The translations under genes were made by a program, and so were the position numbers. Source: SZUA-430 sp965227535 (GTDB lineage Bacteria > Pseudomonadota > Alphaproteobacteria > Micropepsales > Micropepsaceae). Taken from it: a DNA stretch of 64,000 nt. The notes beneath the pieces are model-generated. The model saw only the letters and a program-made list of their open reading frames with translations. It made no database searches and was not told where the DNA came from. Position 1 is the first letter of the stretch. Each line of letters opens with the position of its first letter. Where the stretch lies: NCBI GenBank assembly GCA_965227535.1, contig OZ245761.1, forward strand, positions 2,356,001-2,420,000, written 5' to 3'. Below, piece after piece: positions 7,889-16,854 of the stretch.

Positions 7889-8998
7889 ATGCGCCGCCTA
7901 CTGACGCTCATCGCCGCTTTCAGCCTCGCCGTCACGACGGGGCCGGCCGCGTACGCCTTCTCCCGCATCAAGGACATCGCGGACATCGAAGGCGTGCGCG
8001 AGAACATGCTGGTCGGCTACGGCCTGGTCGTCGGCCTGAACGGAACCGGCGACAGCCTGCGCAACGCGCCAGGCACGCAGCAATCGTTGCAGGCGATGTT
8101 GGAACGCTTGGGCGTCAACACCCGCGGCACCAACATCTCAAGCGGCAACGTCGCCGCCGTCATCGTCACGGCGAACCTGCCCCCCTTCTCCACCCAAGGC
8201 ACGCGCATCGACGTCCAGGTCAGCGCGCTGGGCGACGCGAAGAACCTTCAGGGCGGAACCCTGCTGGTCACCCCGCTGCTCGCCGCCGACGGCAACATCT
8301 ATGCGATCGCGCAAGGCCAGATCTCGATCAACGGCTATACGGCGTCAGGCGCAGCCTCGTCGGTGACCAAGGGCGTGCCGACCTCGGGCCGCATCTCGTC
8401 GGGCGCCATCGTCGAACGCGAGATCAGGTTCGACCTCGCTTCGCTGCCCAACCTAAAACTCGCGCTGCGCAACCCGGACTTCACGACCGCCCGCCGCGTC
8501 AGCGACGCGATCAACTCCTTCGTCGGCACCAAGGTCGCCAACGCCTCGAGCCCGGCCACGATCAACATCAGCGTCCCCGGCGGCTACAAAGGCAACGTCG
8601 TGGGCCTCCTCACCGATATCGAACAGCTGCGCGTCGAACCCGACCTGCCCGCGAAGGTCGTCATCGACGAAGCCTCAGGCATCATCGTCATGGGCTCGGA
8701 CGTGCGCGTCTCCAGCGTCGCCATCGCCCAAGGCAACCTGACCATCCGCGTCACCGAGTTCCCGCAAGCGATCCAGCCGGAACCGTTCAGCGAAGGTCAA
8801 ACCGCAATCTTGCCGCGCACCGAAATCGAAGTGGACGATTCGTCCGACAAGAAACTCGCGGTCCTGAAATCGGGCATCAGCCTACAGCAGCTGGTCAACG
8901 GCCTGAACGCGCTGGGCGTCGGTCCGCGCGACATGATCGCCATTCTCCAGGCGATCAAAGCCGCCGGCGCACTGCAGGCCGAAATCGAGGTGATGTAA
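7889..8998 (+). CDS. flgI: Flagellar P-ring protein FlgI
   Basis: 369 residues, standard length. FlgI is exported to the periplasm and polymerises into the P ring around the flagellar rod in the peptidoglycan layer. A Sec signal peptide (MRRLLTLIAAFSLAVTTGPAAYA) is followed by the family signature SRIKDIADIEGVRENMLVGYG and GLVVGLNGTGDS. The C-terminal VNGLNALGVGPRDMIAILQA and ALQAEIEVM are also diagnostic. AGAAGGA precedes the ATG by five bases. The gene heads an operon with the next two genes, with stop and start overlapping as TAATG. Confidence 0.97.
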   Translation: MRRLLTLIAAFSLAVTTGPAAYAFSRIKDIADIEGVRENMLVGYGLVVGLNGTGDSLRNAPGTQQSLQAMLERLGVNTRGTNISSGNVAAVIVTANLPPFSTQGTRIDVQVSALGDAKNLQGGTLLVTPLLAADGNIYAIAQGQISINGYTASGAASSVTKGVPTSGRISSGAIVEREIRFDLASLPNLKLALRNPDFTTARRVSDAINSFVGTKVANASSPATINISVPGGYKGNVVGLLTDIEQLRVEPDLPAKVVIDEASGIIVMGSDVRVSSVAIAQGNLTIRVTEFPQAIQPEPFSEGQTAILPRTEIEVDDSSDKKLAVLKSGISLQQLVNGLNALGVGPRDMIAILQAIKAAGALQAEIEVM

Positions 8999-9306
8999 TG
9001 GACATCGCTTCGCTTCAGCTCACCAACGCCGCGCGCGGCCCGATGCCGAAGGCGCCGGTCGAAGGCATGAAGAATGTCGACGAGACGGCGCGCGATTTCG
9101 AAGCGGTGTTCATCTCGCAGATGTTCGAACAGATGTTCGCCGACGTGAAGACAGACGGTCTGGGCGGCGGCGGTTCGGGCGAGCGCATCTTCCGCTCCAT
9201 GATGGTGCAAGAGATCGGCCGCCAAATGGCCGACCAAGGCGGCATGGGCCTCGCCGACACCGTGAAGCGCGAACTGATCGCGATGCAGGAGCACGGCCGC
9301 AAATGA
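8998..9306 (+). CDS. cheL: Rod-binding protein, FlgJ N-terminal-like (CheL)
   Basis: 102 residues. It matches the rod-binding domain found at the N-terminus of FlgJ: DFEAVFISQMFEQMFADV, then GGGGSGERIFRSMMVQEIGRQMADQGGMGLAD. The peptidoglycan hydrolase domain of enterobacterial FlgJ is absent, as in Caulobacter CheL. It probably helps assemble the rod through the periplasm. The start overlaps the flgI stop by one base and the end overlaps the next start by four bases (ATGA), so translation is likely coupled. Confidence 0.88.
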   Translation: MDIASLQLTNAARGPMPKAPVEGMKNVDETARDFEAVFISQMFEQMFADVKTDGLGGGGSGERIFRSMMVQEIGRQMADQGGMGLADTVKRELIAMQEHGRK

Positions 9307-9734
9307 CGACGCCCGCCAAAGCCGAGGAACTGATCGCCCTCACCACAAAACTCGCCGCCTTCGCCGAACGCGACGTCACGGTGCTGAAGGGCAACCGCCC
9401 TGCCGCACTGACGCAAAACGAAGACGAACGCGGAACGCTGACGTTGCTTTACGGCAAGGCGATGGCCGAATTCAAAGGCAAGACCGCCGTCGCCGCCCTG
9501 CCCGCGCCGATCCAAAAGCGCTTGAGGGAATCGACGGACCGCTTGCACAGTGCGCTGAAAGAGCAAGCCCGCCTGCTCGCCCGCTTCCGCCACGTGACCG
9601 AAGGCATGGTCAAAGCCGTCGCCGAAGCTCTCGCTGCCCGCGAAGCGAGCGGCGTCTACGGCAAATCAGGCTACGTCGTAAAACCGCCCGCCGCCCCGCG
9701 CACCGCGGCGCTGACGTTCAACCAAGCCGTCTAA
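9303..9734 (+). CDS. flbY: FlbY/FlgN-like flagellar protein
   Basis: 143 residues, mostly alpha-helical with heptad-like stretches (LIALTTKLAAFAERDVTVLK; LHSALKEQARLLARFRHVTEG), resembling FlgN-type export chaperones. It follows cheL with a 4-base overlap, the same position as flbY in the Caulobacter fliX-flgI-cheL-flbY-flaEY block. The name is given mainly by this order and by size; the sequence itself has no sharp motif. Its last four bases overlap the 3' end of the convergent cyclase gene. Confidence 0.65.
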   Translation: MTTPAKAEELIALTTKLAAFAERDVTVLKGNRPAALTQNEDERGTLTLLYGKAMAEFKGKTAVAALPAPIQKRLRESTDRLHSALKEQARLLARFRHVTEGMVKAVAEALAAREASGVYGKSGYVVKPPAAPRTAALTFNQAV

Positions 9735-11998
9735 GATTTGACGCCGTCTTTCAGCAGCGCGTCGAACCGCGGATCGCCGCGCAGCTTGTCGAAGATCGGC
9801 TCAAGCCGCAGGATCGCCGGCGAGTAATAAGCGCCGGGCATCTTCTGCAACCGCTCCAGAGCCGCAATCGCCAAATCCCGATCGCCGAAATAGGCCCAGA
9901 TGCGCATCTGCGCATCCTCGGCGCGCGAACTGCCGGACGTCGAAACCCCCATCGCCTTCTGCACATAGGTCAACGCCTTCTCGCGATCGCCGAGATAGCA
10001 ATACGTCAGCGCCAGCGAGACAAGCGTGCTCGAACTCTTCGGATCGCTGAGATATTCGGTCGCGAAGATCGCACGCGCTTTCTCAAGATCAGACGTCGCC
10101 CCGACGGCATCGCCGGCCAAACCGCGCAACCGGCCCAACTCCAACCGCAAACTTCCCATCGTCGGCGGATCGGGATTGCCCGCGAGATGCGCCTCCAACA
10201 CGCCGATCGCGTCGGCATACTGCCGCTGAAGCACCGCTTGTAAAACTATTCGCCGATACACGTTCGATTCCGGCTGCATGCGCAATGGTTTCAGCAACGC
10301 GCCCGCTTCGTCCAGCCGCCCCAGCCGCTGCAGAATACGCGCCTTCTCCGCGATGAACCCCGCATCCTGTGGCCAGCGAACGAGTGCGGCATCGGCCGCG
10401 TCCAACGCCGCGCCAAGATCGCGCGTGCCCACAAGCACACTGATCAAACTCGACCGCAAATCAGCACGCAACGGATCGAGTGCAACCGCCTTCTCGTAAT
10501 GGACCTTGCTCTCTTCCCAGCGATCCTGTCGCCGTGCGATCGAACCTAGCGCAACGAACGTCTCGATCTCATTCGGCCACGTCGACCGCACCTTCTCGAA
10601 CTGCTGCCGCGCACGGGCATAATCGTCTTCGACATAGTAGGTGTAGAACCCCTGCGCGAGCTGAACCTCCGGCAAGTTCGGCTGCAGACGCACCGCAGTG
10701 TCCAACGCTTCGCGCGCAATCGCACGCTGCGCCTCCGTCGTCTCGCGCCGGCTGTACGTCTGCGCCGCAAGCCGCGCCGAATACGCCCAAGCCAACGCAA
10801 ACTCCGGATCAAGGTCGACGGCTTCCTTGAAGAACGCCGCCGCCTTCGCCCGTCCGCCGCGCTCACGCTGATGAAGCTGCGCCACGCCGCGCAGATAGGC
10901 GTCGTAAGCGGCAGGCACCGTCGTCGACCGCAGGGCGATCGATCTCTTCTCCTCCGCCGTCACCGTCGCACTCAACGCGCCGGCGATGGCGACGGCAATC
11001 TCACTCTGTACGGTGAAAATATTGTCGAGCTTGCGGTCATAGATCTCGGCCCACAAATGCCCGTCGGTCGACGCCTTGATCAGCTGAACGTTCACACGCA
11101 CCGCGTCACCCTCGCGCTGCACGCTGCCTTCCAGAACGTTGGCGACGCCAAGCTGCCGCGCCAACTCGCGCAAATTCTCCGGCCGGCTGGCCAGATGCGC
11201 CGTCGACGCGCGCGAAATAACCTTGAGCGACCCGATCTTCGCCAGCCGCGTCAGGATCTCATCCTGCACGCCCACGGCAAAGAACGCCGCATCCTTCTGC
11301 GAACTCAAATTCTCAAACGGCAGCACCGCGATGGACGCGACGGGCACATCATCTTGCGGGGCGAACCGCGTCAGCATCAGCGTCAGAACCACAGCGGTCG
11401 CGGCCACCGCTACCGCGCCGCCCGCCAACGCGACCCGTTTGGAGATACGCGACGCCACCCACGCCCGAAGATAAGCCGCCCGTCCATGCAAGCCGCGGCG
11501 CGGCGGCGCGTCGGGCTCAAACGTAAAGACCTCGATCGTCTCCGACATCTTGGCGAGCTTGATCGTGCCGCGCGAACGCAACGACTGCGCCAGCGGCCCG
11601 CGCATCATGCGCCGGACGTCGGCCGACACCAGAACCGATCCCGGCGAAGCCTGCGCCATCAAACGCGCCGCGACGTTGACGCCGTGGCCGAGCAAATCGC
11701 CGTTCGGCTGCACCATCACATCGCCGAGATGCACGCCGACGCGCACCTTGGGCTCGCACGTCGCCGCGAGTTCGAACGCCGCCTCAACGGCAAGCAAGCT
11801 CGCCCCGAACTCCATCATGAAGCCGTCGCCGGCGGTGTTGAACACCCGCCCGCCATGCCGCGAAGCGATACCTTCGATCACCTTGCGCAGCGCGGCGACC
11901 TCGGCGGTGGTCTTATCCTCATCGGCTTCCGCGCGCGCAGAATAGCCCGCGACGTCAAGCGCGACGATCGTGGCTAACTTACGCGCGGCACCGCTCAT
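9731..11998 (-). CDS. Class III nucleotide cyclase with TM helix, TolB-like and TPR regions
   Basis: 755 residues from the ATG at 11998 (MSGAARKLATIV). The N-terminal cyclase domain has ATIVALDVAGYS (first metal Asp), FNTAGDGFMMEF (second Asp), VRVGVHLGDV and HGVNVAARLMA, so all catalytic positions, including Asn and Arg, look intact. A single membrane helix follows (VALAGGAVAVAATAVVLTLM). Next come a TolB-N-like region (SIAVLPFENLSSQKDAAFFA) and a long TPR-rich C-terminus. The likely role is cAMP synthesis coupled to protein-interaction modules, with the enzymatic half cytoplasmic. It is a close paralogue of 31454-33475, which lacks the membrane helix. It separates flbY from flaEY, genes that are usually adjacent, so it looks like a lineage-specific insertion. 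Confidence 0.9.
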   Translation of the reverse strand: MSGAARKLATIVALDVAGYSARAEADEDKTTAEVAALRKVIEGIASRHGGRVFNTAGDGFMMEFGASLLAVEAAFELAATCEPKVRVGVHLGDVMVQPNGDLLGHGVNVAARLMAQASPGSVLVSADVRRMMRGPLAQSLRSRGTIKLAKMSETIEVFTFEPDAPPRRGLHGRAAYLRAWVASRISKRVALAGGAVAVAATAVVLTLMLTRFAPQDDVPVASIAVLPFENLSSQKDAAFFAVGVQDEILTRLAKIGSLKVISRASTAHLASRPENLRELARQLGVANVLEGSVQREGDAVRVNVQLIKASTDGHLWAEIYDRKLDNIFTVQSEIAVAIAGALSATVTAEEKRSIALRSTTVPAAYDAYLRGVAQLHQRERGGRAKAAAFFKEAVDLDPEFALAWAYSARLAAQTYSRRETTEAQRAIAREALDTAVRLQPNLPEVQLAQGFYTYYVEDDYARARQQFEKVRSTWPNEIETFVALGSIARRQDRWEESKVHYEKAVALDPLRADLRSSLISVLVGTRDLGAALDAADAALVRWPQDAGFIAEKARILQRLGRLDEAGALLKPLRMQPESNVYRRIVLQAVLQRQYADAIGVLEAHLAGNPDPPTMGSLRLELGRLRGLAGDAVGATSDLEKARAIFATEYLSDPKSSSTLVSLALTYCYLGDREKALTYVQKAMGVSTSGSSRAEDAQMRIWAYFGDRDLAIAALERLQKMPGAYYSPAILRLEPIFDKLRGDPRFDALLKDGVKS

Positions 11999-12165
11999 GC
12001 TTTCCCAACTCCCTCGACAGCGCTTCAACCCGAGAGACACCACTGGCGCTGGCGTCGGCCACTTCGGAATCGTAGGCGCTTATCGCGCCAGCCTTATAGC
12101 AGACGAGGGAGGGGATTGAGGAAGTGATGAAGACCGCCGGACGGCGGGTTTCGGGCGAATTGCGA

Positions 12166-14799
12166 CTACCCGCCCAGCGCGGCCAGCAGGTTCTGGTACG
12201 CTGCCGCGGCCTGCGCGTTCGCGCCGGCGCTGTTCTTGGCGGCGGGGTTGATCGCCAGATAGGCGTTCTGAACAACCATCATCGCCGACGACAGCTGCAG
12301 CGCCAGCGTCTTCGCAATCGTCTTGTCGGTGATCGCCGACTTGGCGTCGAGATCGAGCGAAAAGACATTGATGTCCTTTTTCTTCGCGTTCGCCGCCGGT
12401 TCGCTGTCCTTCGTGTTGTCGAGCAGCGTCGGTTGAAGCCCAAGACCCGCCAACGCATCCAAGCCCTCGCTGCCGCGCAGCAGCTCGATCTTGTTGCCTT
12501 CGCGCGCGGTGATCTTGATGCCGTCGCCGCCCGAACGCGTGAGCACCGCTTCGCCCTTCAACAGCATCACCGAATTGATGCGCGTGGTGAGTGAGCGCAT
12601 CGTATCGGTCGCAGATACGGTGACCTTGAACGCCTGCCCGCCGTTGACCTTGACGTAGAAATGGTCGCCCGCGCGGGCGGTCGACCCCGCCGTGATCAAT
12701 CGCGACTCGTCGAACTTGATCGCCCCGCGCGGCATGCCGAGCTTGTCGAGCACCGACCCGCCCTGCGCATCGACCGTGATCGCCCGCGCCGACGCCGCGC
12801 CTTGCTGACTCTCGTATTGATGCGTCCAAACCTGCGCCCCGTTCGCGTCAAGCTTGGCGACATAGCCGTTGGTGTTCGCCGGCGCGACGCCGCCCGTCAG
12901 AGACCCGTTCGTCGATCCCGAAACATAGACCGCGCCACCAGCGACAGCGACGCCCGTGACGCTGTCGTTGCCCGAGGTGCCAACATACGAAATGAAATCC
13001 GCCGTTGCCGTCGAACCGGAGTCCGCGATCTTCATCACGAAGCCGTCCGATTGGCCGCCATGCGCCGTTACAATAGAGGCCTGCCCGCCCGCCGTCAGTG
13101 CGGCATTGTCCGTCGAACCGGCGACGTAGACAGATCCACCGTCCACGGCGATCGAACTCAGTTGCCCCTGACCGAGACTGCCCAGCGAAACTTCCCACAC
13201 CGGCGGCGACGTGCCGTCACCCGACAGCAGTTTGCGAACCTTCGCCGTACCACCCTCGACCGTGCCCAGAATAACGTCGCCGTTGCCGTCGACCGCAATC
13301 GACGTCGCGCGATCGTCGTCCGCCCCGCCGAACTGGCGCGCGTACACATAGCTGCCCGACGAGGTCAGCTTCATCACATAGGCATCGATGCCGCCGCCAT
13401 GCGTGACGCCCGAAGCGACGGCCGACTTCGTCTGGCCCGCAACATAAAGCGAGCCGTCCGCGCCAAACGTGAGCGCATTGGCCTGATCGTCCGTGATCGG
13501 CGCAACCTGCCGCGTGAAGACTTCGCGCCCGTCCGTATCGTATTTCGTGACGAACGTATCGTCGCCGCCGCCGATCGCCGTCGTCGTCAAACGATCGCTG
13601 ACCTTACCCGCAATCGCGACGTTGCCGTTCGCGTCCGTCGCCAGCGCAAAGCCGCTCGCGCGTTCCGACGAGCCCAACAGGCGGCTCCAAACCAACTGCC
13701 CCGCGCCATCGTATTTGCGCAGATAGACGTCCTGATCGCCCTGGACGATGCCGGCGCCCATATCCTCTGTGACGGTGCCGACGACATAAACGTTGCCTGT
13801 CGCATCCGTGGCCGTCGCCTTGACGTCGGCGACGCCCGTCGGCGGCGCAATCTTCGCCGTGAAATTCGCGCTGACACCCGTGCCTTCGTCGGTCAGCTTC
13901 ATCAGCTGCCCGCTCTGCGTCGCACTCGGACCCGCAACGCCCGCGACATAGACGGCAGGCTTCGTTGCCGCCGCTGCGAACGAAATCCGCTCGGTCGCCA
14001 CCGTCTGCACCCCAAGGCCGTAACGCTTGGCGGACGTCTCTGTCGCGCCGTCGAAGATCGTCGTCTTGAAGCGCGTGGAAAGTCCCGCGGCTTCCATCTT
14101 GCCGTTCATATAGGCAACGACGCTGGTGACGGAGACATCGCCCGAGATCTCCGACAGATCCATCGTCACATCCGTCGTGGCACTTCCCTTCAGCGCCGAG
14201 ACGGTGAAAACCTCGTTGCCCACGATGCCCGGAATGGCGTTCGTGCCCGCGCCGCTGACGAGAGACGGGCCGTTATACTGCGTCGGCGGCCGCACAACTT
14301 TGAACGCGCTTTGCGCCGTCGACTCGCGCTTGCCGAACGACAGCGTCAGGTCGTTGAACGTCGTGCCGGTCAGGTATTTCTTGACCTCCGTGAGGCCCGT
14401 CTGGAAACGCTTGTTCAAACCGGTGAGTTCGGCGAGCGCCGTCGGCTCTTCCGACGCACGCGAAGCCAACGCCTGCAAGCGCGACAAGCCCGTGTAAAGC
14501 GCGAACAGCTTTTTGTATTCCTGGTCGACGCCCGCCCGATCGAACGACCCATCGCGCACGTCGATGAACGACGAAGCGGTCAACGCATCGCGCAACTTGG
14601 AAACCGGCGTCGCGTTGGCCGAGCTCTGATCCCACGGCGCGAACGACACGACATCCTTCGCGCCCGCGGATTTGACCTGCGTTTGAGAAGCGGACGAAGT
14701 GCGCGACTGCGCCCTGGCCTGGTAGTACCCCTCCAGGACCGAAAAATCGAATGTTGGCAGCGATCGCCCGCTGCCGCTCGAACCGAATAATCCGCTCAT
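12166..14799 (-). CDS. flaEY: FlaEY-like flagellar regulatory protein with beta-propeller repeats
   Basis: 877 residues. The N- and C-terminal parts are helical. The C-terminal ALQLSSAMMVVQNAYLAI resembles the ends of flagellin-like proteins. The middle consists of about ten repeats of the SBBP type, recognisable by GNVYVVGTV, GSLYVAGQT, GSVYVAGST and GAVYVSGST. It lies opposite flbY in the place of Caulobacter flaEY, a gene needed for normal flagellar filament formation. Assignment is by context and architecture. No signal peptide is seen. The upstream region (14800-14876) shows no clear sigma-54 box. Confidence 0.7.
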   Translation of the reverse strand: MSGLFGSSGSGRSLPTFDFSVLEGYYQARAQSRTSSASQTQVKSAGAKDVVSFAPWDQSSANATPVSKLRDALTASSFIDVRDGSFDRAGVDQEYKKLFALYTGLSRLQALASRASEEPTALAELTGLNKRFQTGLTEVKKYLTGTTFNDLTLSFGKRESTAQSAFKVVRPPTQYNGPSLVSGAGTNAIPGIVGNEVFTVSALKGSATTDVTMDLSEISGDVSVTSVVAYMNGKMEAAGLSTRFKTTIFDGATETSAKRYGLGVQTVATERISFAAAATKPAVYVAGVAGPSATQSGQLMKLTDEGTGVSANFTAKIAPPTGVADVKATATDATGNVYVVGTVTEDMGAGIVQGDQDVYLRKYDGAGQLVWSRLLGSSERASGFALATDANGNVAIAGKVSDRLTTTAIGGGDDTFVTKYDTDGREVFTRQVAPITDDQANALTFGADGSLYVAGQTKSAVASGVTHGGGIDAYVMKLTSSGSYVYARQFGGADDDRATSIAVDGNGDVILGTVEGGTAKVRKLLSGDGTSPPVWEVSLGSLGQGQLSSIAVDGGSVYVAGSTDNAALTAGGQASIVTAHGGQSDGFVMKIADSGSTATADFISYVGTSGNDSVTGVAVAGGAVYVSGSTNGSLTGGVAPANTNGYVAKLDANGAQVWTHQYESQQGAASARAITVDAQGGSVLDKLGMPRGAIKFDESRLITAGSTARAGDHFYVKVNGGQAFKVTVSATDTMRSLTTRINSVMLLKGEAVLTRSGGDGIKITAREGNKIELLRGSEGLDALAGLGLQPTLLDNTKDSEPAANAKKKDINVFSLDLDAKSAITDKTIAKTLALQLSSAMMVVQNAYLAINPAAKNSAGANAQAAAAYQNLLAALGG

Positions 14800-14876
14800 G
14801 ACGCCATTGTCGCGCGCGGGGTATTAACGCGCGCCTAGCACCGCGGAACCGTTAACAAAATATCAACCAAACAACG

Positions 14877-15887
14877 TCAGTCCGGCCGCCGCGCCACGCG
14901 CACGACGACGGCGCGCGCCAAACCTTTACGCGTCAAACTCACGTCCAGCTTCCGCCCGACCTTCGATTCGACGATCAGCTTCTGCATAACCCGCGAGTCG
15001 GCAACGTCCTTGCCGTCGATGCGCGTGATCACGTCGCCCGGCGCCAAACCGGCGCCGGCCGCAGGCCCACCCGGCGTCACGTGCCCGACGACGGCGCCGC
15101 GCTTGCCCGCCGCATCCAGCACATTCGCGCCGATCCAGCCGCGCCGCACATGCCCGCCCTGCTTCAACTGCGCAACGACGGTCTTCACCGTGTTCGACGG
15201 AATGGCGAAGCCGATTCCAATCGATCCACCCGTCGGCGACAGCATCGCCGAGTTCAAACCGATGACCCGCCCGTCCATATCGAACAGCGGCCCACCGGAA
15301 TTCCCATGATTGATCGCCGCGTCCGTCTGAATGAAATCGTCGTAGATTTCGGCGTCGAGCTGCCTGTTCCGCGCACTGATGATCCCCGCCGACACGCTGC
15401 CGCCAAGCCCGAACGGATTGCCGATCGCCAAAACCCAATCGCCCGCCTTCGCATCATCGGAATCCCCAAATGACGCGGCCGTCAGAGGCTTCGACCCAAC
15501 AATGCGCAACAGCGCGATGTCCGTCTTCTCGTCGCGCCCGACGACAGTCGCCCCGCGCCGCGTCCCGTCGTGAAACCCGATCAAAATCTCGCGCGCACCT
15601 TCGATGACATGATTGTTCGTGACGATCAGCCCCGCTGCCCCGTCGATGACGAAGCCCGAGCCCAACGACCGCGATCCGCTGGCCGCCGCGCTCTTCTGCA
15701 GCGCAAACGGCATCGGCACAGGCGCTCGGCCCTGCGCGTTCTGCAGCGGCTTCTCGGTCGAAATATTGACGACCGACGGCGACAGCTTCTCGACCAGTTC
15801 GGAAAACCCGTCCGGCGCCGGCTTCGCGAACGCCGCGGACACGCACAACACACCCGCCGCAAGCACGCCGACGATCCTGATCAACAC
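14877..15887 (-). CDS. HtrA/DegP-type periplasmic serine protease with one PDZ domain
   Basis: 336 residues from a GTG at 15887 that has GAGGGG six bases upstream; the frame is open to 15905. A signal peptide ends with VSAAFA. The catalytic triad is visible in TNNHVIEG (His), KTDIALLR (Asp) and NHGNSGGPLF (Ser). A single PDZ domain follows (GHVTPGGPAAGAGLAPGDVITRIDGK), so it is shorter than DegP, which has two. It sits directly downstream of hflK-hflC on the same strand, as in many alphaproteobacteria, and probably shares in envelope protein quality control. Confidence 0.9.
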   Translation of the reverse strand: MLIRIVGVLAAGVLCVSAAFAKPAPDGFSELVEKLSPSVVNISTEKPLQNAQGRAPVPMPFALQKSAAASGSRSLGSGFVIDGAAGLIVTNNHVIEGAREILIGFHDGTRRGATVVGRDEKTDIALLRIVGSKPLTAASFGDSDDAKAGDWVLAIGNPFGLGGSVSAGIISARNRQLDAEIYDDFIQTDAAINHGNSGGPLFDMDGRVIGLNSAMLSPTGGSIGIGFAIPSNTVKTVVAQLKQGGHVRRGWIGANVLDAAGKRGAVVGHVTPGGPAAGAGLAPGDVITRIDGKDVADSRVMQKLIVESKVGRKLDVSLTRKGLARAVVVRVARRPD

Positions 15888-15981
15888 CAAAGCCCCCTCA
15901 AACACACGGCGGCCGAAACGACAACGGCGCCGACCGATAGATCAGCGCCGCGCGTGGTAAAGAACAGGTTTACGAGACGCT

Positions 15982-16854
15982 CTAGCGCCGACCCGATTGC
16001 CCGTTCTGGAAGTAGCGGAAGAACGGACTGTCGGGCGAAAGCACCATCGTCGTGTTGTCGCCCGTCATGGATTCCTCGTACGCTTGCAGCGAGCGGTAGA
16101 ACGCGAAGAACTCGCCGTCCTGCCCGTACGCTTCGCCCAGAATTCGGTTCCGTTCGCCTTCGCCTTCACCGCGCAGGATGTCGGCCTTCTGCGTCGCCGT
16201 CGCCCGGATGACCGTGACTTCGCGGTCTGCGGCGCTGCGAATACGTTGAGCCTCTTCGCCGCCTTCGGCGCGCGTCCTTTGCGCCTTCTCTTGGCGCTCG
16301 GTCTTCATACGGTCGAACACCGAGGTCAAGTTCGCCTCCGGCAAATCCGAACGCCGGATGCGCACGTCGACGATTTCGATGCCCATGGCGCGCGCTTCGA
16401 CCGCGACGCCGTCGCGAATGGTGCGCATCAATTGGCTGCGTTCGCCCGACAACAGCCGGTCGAAATTCTGCTCGCCCAAAACGCGCCGCAAGTTCGAGTT
16501 CACGATCGGCACAAGGCGCAACCGCGCGCTCTCTTCGTCCTTCACCGACTGATAGAACTTCAGCGGATCGGCGATGCGAAAGCGCGCAAACGCGTCGACG
16601 ACGATGTTCTTCACGTCGGCCGTGATCACGACGCTGGGCTCGGCGTCCAGATTCAAATTGCGCTTGTTGAAGAAGATGACCGACTGGAAGAACGGTATCT
16701 TCGTCGCCAAGCCCGGCTCCTTGATGACCCTCACCGGGCTGCCGAGTTGAACCACCATCGCCTGCTCGCGCTGATCGACCACGAATAGCGTGTTGAACAG
16801 AACGAACACCAGTACGGCAGCGGCCGCGCCGGCAATGCCTAACCAGTTCCTCAT
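15982..16854 (-). CDS. hflC: HflC, SPFH/Band 7 modulator of FtsH protease
   Basis: 290 residues. One N-terminal membrane helix (AAAAVLVFVLFNTLFVV) leads into the Band 7 domain beginning VDQREQAMVVQLG. SVKDEESARLRLVPIVNSN and the charged coiled-coil EKAQRTRAEGGEEAQRIRS are typical of HflC. With HflK it forms a large ring around FtsH in the inner membrane and limits its proteolysis of membrane proteins. Its start overlaps the hflK stop by four bases. Confidence 0.95.
   Translation of the reverse strand: MRNWLGIAGAAAAVLVFVLFNTLFVVDQREQAMVVQLGSPVRVIKEPGLATKIPFFQSVIFFNKRNLNLDAEPSVVITADVKNIVVDAFARFRIADPLKFYQSVKDEESARLRLVPIVNSNLRRVLGEQNFDRLLSGERSQLMRTIRDGVAVEARAMGIEIVDVRIRRSDLPEANLTSVFDRMKTERQEKAQRTRAEGGEEAQRIRSAADREVTVIRATATQKADILRGEGEGERNRILGEAYGQDGEFFAFYRSLQAYEESMTGDNTTMVLSPDSPFFRYFQNGQSGRR

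Noticed and set aside
10871..11977. 368-codon plus-strand open frame
   Set aside because: Antisense shadow of the cyclase-TolB-TPR gene; no ribosome site or family.
12130..12160. CCGCC/GGCGG hairpin after flaEY as a terminator
   Set aside because: The stem is about five pairs with a tiny loop and no T run, so it is too weak to list as a terminator.
12661..14790. 709-codon open frame on the plus strand opposite flaEY
   Set aside because: Arg-rich, no domain pattern, and lies entirely over a recognisable protein on the other strand. This is typical of GC-rich antisense frames.
15626..16211. Plus-strand frames opposite htrA and hflC
   Set aside because: Arg/Pro-rich antisense frames over genes with complete catalytic motifs.
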